A stretch of 64,000 bases of DNA from Echinicola strongylocentroti (GCF_003260975.1 NZ_CP030041.1:3333001-3397000), one strand, 5' to 3'; positions 46,338 to 55,662 are shown, counted from the first letter of the stretch. Notes: a model not told the origin generated them from the sequence alone. Program-made: numbers and translations.

Positions 46338-47279
46338 ATGATGAAAAATTTCCTCTTAATTTCAGTAATAGCTATTTCTATTTTATTCTCCTGTACAGAC
46401 CATGAGGAAGGCCCTCATATTTCTCCTTCTATCGATCATATAGAAATGGAAGCAGAAGGTGGAATGCAACAGATTGATTTTCCTTCAACTGATTGGAAGA
46501 TTGACAGGATTGAAAATGTAAAAAGTAACACAAGGATCTTTGGTGATATCCTTACGCTGGAAAATGAAAGGGTAAATGAAAATGTGCTCCTGGAACTGGA
46601 AGGAGAGGGGCGATTGGATGCCATATGGCCCAATAAAGGTTTTGTACTTGTCCGGGACGTACAGAGCAAGCTTGACGTAAGGTTGAAAGAAAACAGTTCC
46701 GGTGAGCGGTTTGGATTTAGGATATTCCTCACCTCGGCAGATCAATCAACAACCATCACCGTATCCCAAAAAGCATCCCAGGGGTATGAGTTTAAGGGAC
46801 TTGATTTCCATGTCAGTGAAGCAGACGGTGACTCCCTTTATTGGAAAAGGGGAAGCACGGTAAAAATAAACGTGCCCTACAGCCAGGAGATAGAGTTTAC
46901 TCCCATTGGCGGGATTGATGTTTCAACTAGCTATTTGTTTAGCAGTGATGCCGCTGATGCATTTGTGTGGTTAAAATCAGATAGTGTAAAGGTAAGGCTT
47001 CCTGCCCATTTTCAGGAGGATGAAGTTTTTTTGGGTGAGGATAAGGGGATCTATTCAGAATACCTACAGTCGGAACTTTCAGATTTTTCGAATATCAAAG
47101 AACGTATAACTGTCCCGTCCGGGGAGTCAGCATTTAGAAGTGAATATGAGGTAAGACGTAGGAAGTTGAGTTACTCACTTCTGCTGACCAACAATAGGAC
47201 TGGTGAAGAAAAAATTATTAAAGGTAAGCTCATCCAGATAGCCCCAACAGGTAAATATGAGGTGATCTTAATGGAGTGA
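46338..47279 (+). CDS. Uncharacterised lipoprotein
   Basis: A 313-residue lipoprotein I do not recognise. The start at ATG 46338 gives a lipoprotein signal peptide with lipobox ILFSCT (Cys at about 18); an upstream in-frame ATG at 46254 adds an unlikely 28-residue lead. Residues 25-150 are beta-rich (IEMEAEGGMQQIDFPSTDWK, and LTSADQSTTITVSQKASQ) and recall the BACON-type bacterial Ig-like domain, where a short 'sticky' strand follows each repeat; this is a resemblance only. The remainder is also beta-rich without clear motifs. No neighbour suggests a role. Confidence 0.7.
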   Translation: MMKNFLLISVIAISILFSCTDHEEGPHISPSIDHIEMEAEGGMQQIDFPSTDWKIDRIENVKSNTRIFGDILTLENERVNENVLLELEGEGRLDAIWPNKGFVLVRDVQSKLDVRLKENSSGERFGFRIFLTSADQSTTITVSQKASQGYEFKGLDFHVSEADGDSLYWKRGSTVKINVPYSQEIEFTPIGGIDVSTSYLFSSDAADAFVWLKSDSVKVRLPAHFQEDEVFLGEDKGIYSEYLQSELSDFSNIKERITVPSGESAFRSEYEVRRRKLSYSLLLTNNRTGEEKIIKGKLIQIAPTGKYEVILME

Positions 47280-48022
47280 TTATTCGTTTTGCAGTGTTTA
47301 AAAGTATACCCTTGGCAATCAAAAATATCATGTTTTAACCCGTTAAACGGAGGGGCGGTTTGGGCCAAGAATGGGCCGCGATCCGGCGGCCAGCAAGATG
47401 TAGGATTGTCTGACGCCAATCCGATCTTGCCCCTTGCTGCCGGAGTGGCAAGGGGGAGAAAACCGCTCCGGAGTCGCAGATGGAATCTTTCCATGTTAAA
47501 GGCATTCCATGGCCGTAAGCCTTAATGTACCTTTGTACAGGCAGTTTTTTAGAACGGTATAAGGAAAGGCACTGGGTCCCTCCCGCTGTCTGCGAAGGTA
47601 TCCGGCTAGCGGTACCGGGAAAGGGCAGGTAAATGCTTCCTGTCTGTCAGCACCCTTGCCCGGTACCTTTCGCCGTGATAAAACGGCATCCAAGAGGGAA
47701 GGGAACCTTTCCGACGGGCTGGACATTTAGACGTTTTTTTCCACCCTGACAATGAAATGGGGAGCCGGGATTTTTTGAGACATGACCATCACAGTGGAAA
47801 AGGCCTTCGACATTATCCGGACCAAAATCATAAGGCCATGTCATTGTTTTTTACGAATACCTGTCATATGACACCAATTCGTTAAATGGCTGAAAATCAA
47901 TGCGCTGTTATTTCCTGTTTACAGAAGGTGTTTTTATTTTCGATAGGACGGTACCCTAACGGCAGGGTATTTCAGGCCGTGGGACCGGAAAAAATAAGGA
48001 AGGCTCTACTGAAGTTGACAAC
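47280..48022. other. 740 bp non-coding, GC-rich, with strong hairpins
   Basis: No convincing gene. Two large palindromes stand out. CAAGAT...GGATTG (47394-47408) pairs with CAATCC-G-ATCTTG (47417-47429). GGTACCGGGAAAGGG (47611-47625) pairs with CCCTTGCCCGGTACC (47653-47667) at 14 of 15 positions around a 27-nt loop that itself contains a CAGG/CCTG pair. An open frame on the + strand (47886-48092) overlaps the next gene and is not supported. The composition resembles the GC-rich block at 43540-43605; conjugative-element debris is the likely explanation. Confidence 0.4.
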
Positions 48023-48490
48023 ATGGAAGCACCAATTGATACATTATGGGAAAAAAGCACGGCAGGCGGATGGGCCTACCGGGGAACCGTAACGGCATTT
48101 ATCCTGCTGTGGACGTTCACGGGGATGGAGAAGCTGTTGGGATATAATTCCTACCTGGGGGAGATCAAGAACCAGGTGTTCCCCATGGCCTGGGCGGAAT
48201 GGATTGCCCCTGCTGTATTGGTTGCGGAACTGGGCCTTGCCCTGTTGCTGCTTGCCGGGCCCACCAGACAGTTGGGCCTTGCCCTGTCCATCCTGCTGAT
48301 GGGCGTCTTTGCCACCTATATCGGCCTGGTCTGGATGGGTGCATTCCCCAGGGTCCCCTGCTCCTGTGCGGGCTTCCTGGAATCCATGGGCTGGCCTGCC
48401 CACTTTGTGTTCAACAGCATCTTTATCCTTGCGGGGCTTTTCGGCCTGTTATGGAAACCCAAAGACAGAAAAACAGAACATGCTACATAG
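48023..48490 (+). CDS. MauE/DoxX-like redox-associated membrane protein
   Basis: A 155-residue protein with four membrane helices (about 20-40, 55-78, 83-104 and 124-143). A Cys pair in VPCSCAGF (Cys113 and Cys115) lies between helices 3 and 4, as in the MauE/DoxX redox-associated family. MauE is needed to make the disulfide-rich small subunit of methylamine dehydrogenase; relatives are thought to move electrons to periplasmic thiol proteins. It is followed 150 bp later by a small secreted two-cysteine protein and faces a tlpA-susC-susD operon, so a thiol-handling role for the cassette is likely. The start is at ATG 48023. Confidence 0.85.
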   Translation: MEAPIDTLWEKSTAGGWAYRGTVTAFILLWTFTGMEKLLGYNSYLGEIKNQVFPMAWAEWIAPAVLVAELGLALLLLAGPTRQLGLALSILLMGVFATYIGLVWMGAFPRVPCSCAGFLESMGWPAHFVFNSIFILAGLFGLLWKPKDRKTEHAT

Positions 48491-48639
48491 GCTGCCCAAT
48501 CCCATGGGAAGGAGGTGTTAGGTGAGATTGGCCTTTTTCCCCGGCAGCAAAAGGAGGAAGCCGAAAATCCTGAAAAGAGTAGGCGAAAACAACCATAAAC
48601 GTTAAGGGATTTTGATGGTCAAAAATCCCGATCTCAATA

Positions 48640-48924
48640 ATGAAAAAATGGATCAAGAATATGCCGTTGCTGGCCTTTGTGCTGGCAGCGGCAAGCGCCC
48701 TGGCATTCAATATGCCGGAAAACGAACGTGCTCCGGAATACGGTACCCCTGACGATGGGCAGACCTGGTATGACGTTACGAACGTGGACATGGGGCCCGC
48801 CCCGGACGAATACCAGTGCAATGCCTCTACAGAGTCCTGCCTGTATTCGGAAAAGGACCTGGAAAGTCCCATTACCGAAGAGGAAGGGGAGTTTGTTCCC
48901 GGATCGGCACTGATCCCTGATTGA
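48640..48924 (+). CDS. Small secreted two-cysteine protein (DUF6520-like)
   Basis: A 94-residue protein with a signal peptide (about 1-22, MKKWIKNMPLLAFVLAAASA) and a mature part of about 70 acidic residues. The conserved-looking core is WYDVTNVDMGPAPDEYQC then NASTESCLYS, giving two cysteines in a C-x6-C spacing (Cys60, Cys67) that could form a disulfide. From memory, small proteins of this shape are grouped as DUF6520 in Bacteroidota and often occur beside MauE-like and SusC genes. Its function is unknown. A terminator follows 10 bp after the stop. Confidence 0.75.
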   Translation: MKKWIKNMPLLAFVLAAASALAFNMPENERAPEYGTPDDGQTWYDVTNVDMGPAPDEYQCNASTESCLYSEKDLESPITEEEGEFVPGSALIPD

Positions 48925-48933
48925 TCAGTTATG

Positions 48934-48968
48934 AAGGCCTCCCAAAACATGGAGGCCTTTTCTTTTTT
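48934..48968 (+). terminator. Terminator after the small secreted protein gene
   Basis: AAGGCCTCC (48934-48942) pairs with GGAGGCCTT (48951-48959) around an 8-nt loop and runs into TTCTTTTTT. It ends the + strand unit just before the converging susD-like gene ends. Confidence 0.85.
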
Positions 48969-48983
48969 CAATTATGTCCCGTT

Positions 48984-50369
48984 TCAGGGGTTCTGCTCCA
49001 ATCCGTTCAACTGGATTTCAACAGGAGGGATTGGAAAGACATACCGGGGGCCTTGGGGTTCCAATACAAATTCTTTCCCATCTATCGTCCGGCTAAGTGT
49101 CTTGGCATATTCGGGTTCCCTGTTCAACCTTCTCAGATCCGTCCACCTGAGGATTCCCCTGCAGGGCAATTCCTTTCTTCTTTCCAAAAGGACGGCATCC
49201 AGAAGTTGGCCGGCACTTGCAAAATCTTGGTCCGTATAGTCACCTGGCCGGTAGCGTGTGGCCAGCCATTGGTTGAAAATGGGAACAGCCTCATCCAGGG
49301 CATTTCTTCTGGCCATGCATTCCAGTTTGATCAATTCCATTTCCGAAACGGTCAGTCCACTGAAGAAAAGGTAATCACCCGTATAATTGCCGATAAAATT
49401 ATGCCCACCTGTGGCCTCATTGGGGTAAAGGTAGATGGCCTTTCTAAGGTCCCCGTCTTCATAGCTGTCCACAATGTCCCCGGCCACAAATAGGTTGGGG
49501 GAGAACAGATCGGATACCGAAAACATTTCGTCGTAAAGGAGTACCTCTTTGTTCTCCCGGGGGACCGGGTAAAAATAAGGGGGCAGTGGAAATTCCAGTC
49601 CCTGTTCCACCTCTGACAGGACCAACAGTTCTCCGCCCATTTCCAATGCAGAAGTGGCATGTTCCTCTGCTTTCCCATAATCCCCTATGCTGAGGTATAT
49701 CCTGGCCAAAAGTCCATGGGCCGTCTGCAGGTTGGGGCGGGTCCAGTAAATAGAGCTTTCCGGCAACAGGGCCAGGGCATTGGCAAGGTCGTCAAATACC
49801 TGCCGGTAGTTTTCTTCCAATGGCGGTCTTTGTTCCCATTGGTTTACATCACTGTCCAGCTTTAGGGGCACTCCAAGTGCCCCTTCGGTTCCATAGGGCC
49901 GGGAAAACAGCTGCAACAGGATATAGTAGGCATTGGCCCGGAAATAAAGGGCGGTACCTTTGATCCCCATCGCCTGTGTACCCTCCTGTTCAGCAGGACC
50001 CATTTCCCGCAGTTTTTCGAGGATTATATTACAGTACAGGATCTGCTGGTAGGGCACGGTCCAGTCGCCCACTTCATCGGTGGTTTCGAAAATGGCCCTG
50101 TCCCAGGTATAGGCCATCCTGACCCAATCTTCCCTGAAGCCGAGGTATCCCTCGTCATTGGCCACCAGGTCATCGGAAGCCCAAAGTCCAATGGTAGGGG
50201 TACGGTTGAATACGTTGGTATTGTCCAGCATGGCCTGCATGTCCTCCAACGTTTCGGGAACGACAATTTCTTTTCTGGGCTTGGCATCCAGAAACTCCTG
50301 ACAGGAACTGAGCAGGTGCGAGATACAGATGATCATGATGGCAAGTATGGGGTTGAGTTTATGTTTCAT
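48984..50369 (-). CDS. SusD/RagB-family outer-membrane nutrient-binding lipoprotein
   Basis: A 461-residue surface lipoprotein that caps the SusC channel. The start at 50369 (MKHKLNPILAIM) gives a lipobox LLSSCQ with Cys at about 22; a longer frame to 50393 lacks support. Next comes FLDAKPRKEIVVPETLEDM, a typical SusD beginning. The TPR-like helical core includes GLLARIYLSIGDYGKAEEHA (about 231-250), and the C-terminus has RRKELPCRGILRWTDLRR, the SusD signature region. It lies 533 bp after susC, a long gap for partners normally only a few bp apart. The C-terminal cysteine in that signature segment is unusual. Confidence 0.92.
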   Translation of the reverse strand: MKHKLNPILAIMIICISHLLSSCQEFLDAKPRKEIVVPETLEDMQAMLDNTNVFNRTPTIGLWASDDLVANDEGYLGFREDWVRMAYTWDRAIFETTDEVGDWTVPYQQILYCNIILEKLREMGPAEQEGTQAMGIKGTALYFRANAYYILLQLFSRPYGTEGALGVPLKLDSDVNQWEQRPPLEENYRQVFDDLANALALLPESSIYWTRPNLQTAHGLLARIYLSIGDYGKAEEHATSALEMGGELLVLSEVEQGLEFPLPPYFYPVPRENKEVLLYDEMFSVSDLFSPNLFVAGDIVDSYEDGDLRKAIYLYPNEATGGHNFIGNYTGDYLFFSGLTVSEMELIKLECMARRNALDEAVPIFNQWLATRYRPGDYTDQDFASAGQLLDAVLLERRKELPCRGILRWTDLRRLNREPEYAKTLSRTIDGKEFVLEPQGPRYVFPIPPVEIQLNGLEQNP

Positions 50370-50902
50370 GTTTATGGTATTTGAATATTGCATTACTTTT
50401 CATCCCGATAGGAATCGGAACAGGCTATAAAGGAGGCTTTTGGCCGGTTATTCTGTCTTGATATTTTCAACTTGTTACCTGCTAGTTGAAAAGAGTCCCG
50501 GTTTCCCGTCTGGAAACATTTCCCGCCCTTGATGATGTATGGTTTACATATGAAGAAAGCAGGCGGTAAGGGACTCTGCTTAGATGTTAGACACAAGATG
50601 AAAGACATAGGACTGGTTTTCTTGAGCGGGATTGAAACGCCGAGGTCGTTGCGAATGAAGACCAATTTGGCAGCTGGGCCGGTCGGAGCACCAAATGGTC
50701 GAAATGAAGCAATCCTGTTTTCTGGACAGGAGACTGCCACCCCCTCCTTCGTCGGATTCGCAATGACGGACGTTCTATGACATTCCTCTTTCCCCTTTTT
50801 AGAAACAACCTCCGCCCACCGGCTTATGTGCAGCCCTGGTTGTATTTGATTTAAGTTTTAACGTTAATTGGATCAACGGACGACTCAATTGGCTTTTATG
50901 CC
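50370..50902. other. 533 bp gap between susC and susD
   Basis: No gene is supported. The stretch contains simple intergenic text such as GCCACCCCCTCCTTCGTCGG (about 50737-50756), of the kind that recurs between genes in Bacteroidota genomes, and may be an inserted repeat. It separates the two Sus partners, which are normally coupled. Confidence 0.5.
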
Positions 50903-53900
50903 CTAGAAATCCATCCTCAATCCCACTGCAATGCTCCTCAAAGGTCTACCCGTTCTGTAATCAGGATCGAGCGGGTCATCACTGGCCTTCCATATCATGC
51001 CCACATTGTTGATATAGGTATAAAGTTCTGCACTCTGGAAGGGAAGCGAGGGCATCCTGCCCTTTTCAAACCGATAGCCCAAACGGATATCCTGTAGCCT
51101 GATATGGTCTCCCTTTTCCACCAGGGGTTCCGAGAACTGGTAGAAGTAATTCCTCGAAGAGTTGGAAGAGGAAGGCATGGAGGGGATATAGGTATGGGCT
51201 TCGTCACCGGGCTGCTGCCAGCGAAGGGCATGGTCGCCGTGCGTGATCCTGCCGTTCAGCAGGTCATAATAGTTGACCGACTGCCTGCGGTAATAATAGC
51301 CCAACCTGAAGCTAATGTTCAGGGACAGGGAAAAACCGTTCCATTCCAAATCATTCCTCAGGGCACCAAAGGTGGTGGGCCGTGCCGGGCCATGGTAGAC
51401 CAGCTCTTCGGGGGTGGTTCCCGAACGCAGCGAATTGTAATTGTCGCTGGGTTCCCCGTCCACGTAGCCCAGGGGATCACCGGTATCCGGATCAAGGCCG
51501 CCCCAGCGCAGGCTGTAGATGGAAAACAGGGGCCTTCCTTCCATTGGGGCCGTTCCCAGCCCTAGGTACTGTCCCGTGGTGGAGGGAATGCCATAGGCGG
51601 TGACCTCTTCATTCAGGTGGCTGAAGATAAGGTTGGTCCGCCAGATCAAGGGCCCGTCCAGGTTCAGGGTGGAGAGGTTCAGGTCGATGCCCGAAGTACG
51701 GGTTTCGGCAAAGTTACCGGTGAAGGAGGTCACCCCTGAGGAAGGCGGAAAGCGGGTCTCCCCGATCAGGTCCCTGCCGTTTTTGATGTAATACTCCACA
51801 CTTCCTTCTACCCGATCATTTTTGGAACCGAAATCAACCCCCATGTTCCAGATACCGATCCTTTCCCATCTCAGGGAGGGGTTGGGCGGGTTGATGATGG
51901 TGGCACTTCGGATTCCCGGGACGGGTGCCGAGCTTCTCGAAATAAAATAGGAAGCCGTGGTCAGCGAACTCAGCGATTTGTCCACATTGCCATTGTACCC
52001 GAAGGTCGTCCTGAGTTTTAGGTAGGGCATCCAAGCTGCCCCATAGAAGCCCTCTTCACTGATGGTCCATCCTGTCCCTGCCGACCACAGGGGAACTCCC
52101 TTGAGGTTGGTGTCCACCCCAAACAGGTTGGAGGCGTCCTTGCGCACACTCCCCGTCAGGTGCAGCCTGTTGTCAAAGGAATAGGCGGCATTGGCAAAAT
52201 AGGAAACAAAGCGGTCGGTCAGTCCGCTGTGGCCGTCATTGCCGGGGATGGTATTCAGCGAATTGTTATGGTACAAGGGGAAGCGGTCCACCAGGTTTAC
52301 CGGGACGCTAAGCCCCATTCCATCATCATAGCCATAGTAGCGTCTTTGGTCAGCAATTCCCTCCCAGTCCCTGAGCTCAAATCCTGCCAGCGCATCCAAG
52401 CGGTGAAGGCCCCAGGATCGGTTATAGTCCGTGCGTGCACGGAAAGTATGGCTGTCATCACGGCCATTGCCAAGGTCCAGGATGCCGCCCACCGGTACAG
52501 GATGTTCCCAATTGCCCTCCCCATTGAGCTGTGAGTAGCGGTTGACCATATTACGGGCAAAGTAGGATGCCAAGGGGTAATCGGTCCTTGTTTCGCTGCG
52601 GTTCTGCCAGTACTGGTAGGAGACGGCCGCTTTCCAGTTTCGGGAAAGGTTTACCTTGATATTCGTATTCAGCCTTATATCGGTGGCCCGGGCAAGGTCC
52701 GAGACCAGGCCGATTTCATCCAAGGGAACGTATTGCCAGTTGAGCAGCCCTGCAGCTTCTGCCTCTTCCACAAACCGGAGGTTATAATCACGGATAAGGG
52801 CCGCAGGCCTTCCCTGGGCATCGACCAGGCTTTCATAAGGTGAGCCGGAAGGGAGCTGCGTCCCGTTCTGGACGGAGGATCCTGTCAGGTATATCCCCGT
52901 GCCGACTTCCAGTTTTTCCTTCAGGAGTTTCCAGCCCATATCCCCTTTGAGCGTAAAGCGCCCGTTGTCATTTTCCCTGACCGAAGCGCTGTTTTTGTCC
53001 CAACCTACCGAAAGGGCATAGCGGTGAAAGCGGTCCCCACCGGAGAGGCCCAGGTTGTACTGCTGCCGGACGGCCGGACGGAGGAAGTATTTTTCCATGT
53101 CCCTCCGTATGTCCCTGTTTTTATAGGCTGCAATTTTATCATCGGCTTCCTGCTGGCTCATCATGCCCGTTTCTGCGGCATACAGGGCTTCCACCACTGG
53201 TGAAAGGGGCGTTTTGGAAGGGCTGTTGATGCGGGAACTGTAAAAGCCATTGTCATAGAGGCTCCTTTCCACCTCGATGAATTCCCCGATGTCCATTTGG
53301 GGTTCGTAGAAAAGGTCGGGCTTTTCGAGTACGGTCACATTGCTGGTCAGGCTAACGGAAAGGGGCCTGGCATACGTTCCCTTTTTTGTGGTGACCACGA
53401 TGACCCCGTTGCCGGCACGTGCACCCCAGATGGAGGCGGCCGCGGCATCCTTTAGGATGGTGATGCTTTCGACATCATTTGGGTTTATATTCTGCAAAGG
53501 TCCATCATAGGGAAAGCCGTCGACCACCACCAAAGGTTGGGTATTGGCGAACAGGGTGCTCCTACCACGGATGCTGATGGGATCATTGCCGGAGCGGGCA
53601 TCACGGCTAAAGAGCATCCCCGGGGCAATGTCCTCTATCCTGTCCATCAGGTCAGTGCTCACCCTTCGTTGGAGGAGCTTTTCGTCCAGCTGCACAAAGG
53701 AACCCGTGGAGCGTTCCCGAGGCAGCTGCTGGTATCCTGTGGAGACCACGTCCACTGCATCCATAGAGAGGCCTTCTTCGGCCAAAAAGGTGACAGGCTC
53801 TTTTTCCAATGGAACGGAAATATCCAAAGTCTGTGAACTAAAGCCCAGGTAACTGATCTCCAGCATGTAGGTACCTTGGGCCAATTGAAACCCATAGTTT

Positions 53901-54076
53901 CCGTTTTCATCGGTCACGGTAGCGGTTTCGGTACCGGCCACCCTGATAAGTGCACCGGACAGGGGCAATTCATTTTTGGCTTCCAGTACCTGTCCCTTTA
54001 CCGGAAAGGCTGTCTGGGCATGCAGGGAACCGAAAAGTCCCCAGGATAATATAATAGCAAGTAGAAGATGTTTCAT
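50903..54076 (-). CDS. SusC/RagA-type TonB-linked outer-membrane transporter
   Basis: A 1057-residue TonB-dependent transporter. A signal peptide (about 1-20) precedes a carboxypeptidase-like domain (about 25-105: GALIRVAGTETATVTDENGN). The plug starts near 115 and holds the RagA motifs NDPISIRGRSTLF (about 162-174) and ILKDAAAASIWGARAGNGVI (about 205-224). A 22-stranded barrel follows with the usual aromatic C-terminus (VGLRMDF). Its start overlaps the tlpA stop by 4 bp (ATGA), so the two are translated together. The substrate is unknown; the TlpA and MauE neighbours argue for a peptide or thiol-linked cargo rather than a glycan, since no glycoside hydrolase is nearby. Confidence 0.95.
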   Translation of the reverse strand: MKHLLLAIILSWGLFGSLHAQTAFPVKGQVLEAKNELPLSGALIRVAGTETATVTDENGNYGFQLAQGTYMLEISYLGFSSQTLDISVPLEKEPVTFLAEEGLSMDAVDVVSTGYQQLPRERSTGSFVQLDEKLLQRRVSTDLMDRIEDIAPGMLFSRDARSGNDPISIRGRSTLFANTQPLVVVDGFPYDGPLQNINPNDVESITILKDAAAASIWGARAGNGVIVVTTKKGTYARPLSVSLTSNVTVLEKPDLFYEPQMDIGEFIEVERSLYDNGFYSSRINSPSKTPLSPVVEALYAAETGMMSQQEADDKIAAYKNRDIRRDMEKYFLRPAVRQQYNLGLSGGDRFHRYALSVGWDKNSASVRENDNGRFTLKGDMGWKLLKEKLEVGTGIYLTGSSVQNGTQLPSGSPYESLVDAQGRPAALIRDYNLRFVEEAEAAGLLNWQYVPLDEIGLVSDLARATDIRLNTNIKVNLSRNWKAAVSYQYWQNRSETRTDYPLASYFARNMVNRYSQLNGEGNWEHPVPVGGILDLGNGRDDSHTFRARTDYNRSWGLHRLDALAGFELRDWEGIADQRRYYGYDDGMGLSVPVNLVDRFPLYHNNSLNTIPGNDGHSGLTDRFVSYFANAAYSFDNRLHLTGSVRKDASNLFGVDTNLKGVPLWSAGTGWTISEEGFYGAAWMPYLKLRTTFGYNGNVDKSLSSLTTASYFISRSSAPVPGIRSATIINPPNPSLRWERIGIWNMGVDFGSKNDRVEGSVEYYIKNGRDLIGETRFPPSSGVTSFTGNFAETRTSGIDLNLSTLNLDGPLIWRTNLIFSHLNEEVTAYGIPSTTGQYLGLGTAPMEGRPLFSIYSLRWGGLDPDTGDPLGYVDGEPSDNYNSLRSGTTPEELVYHGPARPTTFGALRNDLEWNGFSLSLNISFRLGYYYRRQSVNYYDLLNGRITHGDHALRWQQPGDEAHTYIPSMPSSSNSSRNYFYQFSEPLVEKGDHIRLQDIRLGYRFEKGRMPSLPFQSAELYTYINNVGMIWKASDDPLDPDYRTGRPLRSIAVGLRMDF

Positions 54077-55662
54077 GGTGTCGTGCTTTGATGGGGTTCT
54101 TCAATGAGTTCCTGGATCAGGCCGGCAAGCTCTTCTGGATCATCGGGGAAGTTGCCGACTTTTCGGATTTTGCCTTCCCGGTCCAGCAGCATCAGGGTAG
54201 GGAAGGCGTGGATATTGTAATAATCCAGCACCTTGTGCTCGGGCCCTCCCGTCCATAGGTTGGTGTATGCTTCGGAGGTATATTTCCCTTCACGGATACT
54301 GTCCAGCCACTTGGCCTTGTCCCTGTCCCTGGAGATGGAGACCAGTTCAAATTCCCCGGCATCGCCAATGGCCTCGATGGTAGGCTGGAGATAGTTGTGG
54401 TGCATCTTGGAGCTGGCACTGCATCCTGTAAACCAGAAGTCCAGCAGGACCACCTTGCCCTTGAAGGTGCTGGAAGGTACCGTTTTTCCATCGGTACCGG
54501 TAAACTCGGTTTCGAGAAACGGTGCGCCCACCTTCTGTGCCTGATAGAGCCCCGAAATGGTTTCCAATACCCATGGGGTCTTTACGGTGGCCAGGCCTTG
54601 GGTGAATTTTTCCTCGGGAGATGGCAGCTGCCGGTAGAACTTGACCAGGTATTTGCCGATCAGTTGGTCGCGCACCATGGGGCTATATTCTCCATAGACC
54701 TCATAGATCGGCACCCCTTCCAGTATGGCCCTGAGGGTACAGCGGTCAAAGAGGTAATCGAGGTAATGGGGGGAATGCCGGAGTACATCCCCTTCCCTGT
54801 CCAGGGGAAGCGAAGAGATGATTTCATTATAGAGCTCCCTGAAGGCATCCGTGTGCCTGAACGAGCGCATAAAGGTCTGTACCATTTCACCATAGGCCAT
54901 GCCCTCAAGCTCCTTTTCCATGCTGGCCATAAAACCCCTGTCCAGAATACCGGAATAGGCGCGTAGCACTTGGTACCCGGGATGATCTTTTATCTCCAGG
55001 TCAAGGACAGAGCGGATATAGGGGATGGAGCCGTCGCCATAGGACACCACCTGCATGGGTGGCTGCATCGACGGGGCGTTTGCCAATGCCTCTTTGTACT
55101 CCTCCCTGTTGTTACCTTCGTTAAAGTGGACGGCAGTATCTCCGGTGTACATGACCGGGGGAACCTGTTCCATAAATGCCCGGTGTGCCAGCCTGAGCTC
55201 GTGCTGGCACCGGAACTTCATCGCATCGGGTCCGGAGAAAATGGTAGAGCCGTTTTTAAGGTCCACGCTGATGGCCACACTGTCTCCCGGGGAGATTTGC
55301 ACACGCTCCATAAAGGTGCCCCTGCCCCCTTTGATGGTCAGGTAGCCTATATCCGAAAATACAGGGCTATAGTAGGTGAAATATTCCATGGAAGCATTTC
55401 CTCCATAAACAGAACCTCTCCGGGAGGCTATTTCCGTATTTTCCGGTTCGGGAAGCCGGGCAAAGCCGTCCAGGTAATGGGTATTGAAACTTACCGTAAA
55501 GGTATCGATGGGGACAGGGGAGTTGACTTCGAAATATACCACCACGGGAGCCGGGGCATTTTCCGGCCCCGCGGTGGCAGGAGGTGAAGCAACTTGACCA
55601 TATATTTCACTTCCAAAAAGGCATAGTAATGCCAGGAAGCATGTGAATGTTGTTTTTTTCAT
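54073..55662 (-). CDS. TlpA-like thioredoxin-fold protein with CXXS active site
   Basis: A 529-residue exported protein, signal peptide about 1-22. The N-terminal 360 residues include a beta-rich domain of the DUF4369 kind (about 40-150) and a helical middle. The C-terminal 150 residues are a TlpA/thioredoxin fold: FKGKVVLLDFWFTGCSASSK, then HAFPTLMLLDREGKI with the cis-proline. The usual CxxC is here C414-S-A-S417, so the resolving cysteine has become serine. Such a site cannot cycle as a normal disulfide reductase but could form stable mixed disulfides. It is the first gene of the tlpA-susC operon. Confidence 0.88.
   Translation of the reverse strand: MKKTTFTCFLALLCLFGSEIYGQVASPPATAGPENAPAPVVVYFEVNSPVPIDTFTVSFNTHYLDGFARLPEPENTEIASRRGSVYGGNASMEYFTYYSPVFSDIGYLTIKGGRGTFMERVQISPGDSVAISVDLKNGSTIFSGPDAMKFRCQHELRLAHRAFMEQVPPVMYTGDTAVHFNEGNNREEYKEALANAPSMQPPMQVVSYGDGSIPYIRSVLDLEIKDHPGYQVLRAYSGILDRGFMASMEKELEGMAYGEMVQTFMRSFRHTDAFRELYNEIISSLPLDREGDVLRHSPHYLDYLFDRCTLRAILEGVPIYEVYGEYSPMVRDQLIGKYLVKFYRQLPSPEEKFTQGLATVKTPWVLETISGLYQAQKVGAPFLETEFTGTDGKTVPSSTFKGKVVLLDFWFTGCSASSKMHHNYLQPTIEAIGDAGEFELVSISRDRDKAKWLDSIREGKYTSEAYTNLWTGGPEHKVLDYYNIHAFPTLMLLDREGKIRKVGNFPDDPEELAGLIQELIEEPHQSTTP

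Noticed and set aside
47289..47525. A 78-codon frame in the GC-rich block before the MauE-like gene
   Set aside because: It spans the hairpin at 47394-47429, has no recognisable features and is matched by equally long frames on the other strand.
47886..48092. A 68-codon frame overlapping the start of the MauE-like gene
   Set aside because: Overlaps a well-supported gene by 70 bp, with no conserved features.
48199..48525. Long frames in other phases of the MauE-like gene
   Set aside because: GC-rich DNA keeps all frames open; only the 48023-48490 frame has membrane helices and the Cys motif of a known family.
51104..52534. Several + strand frames of 100-150 codons opposite susC
   Set aside because: Antisense shadows of a 1057-codon gene in GC-rich DNA.
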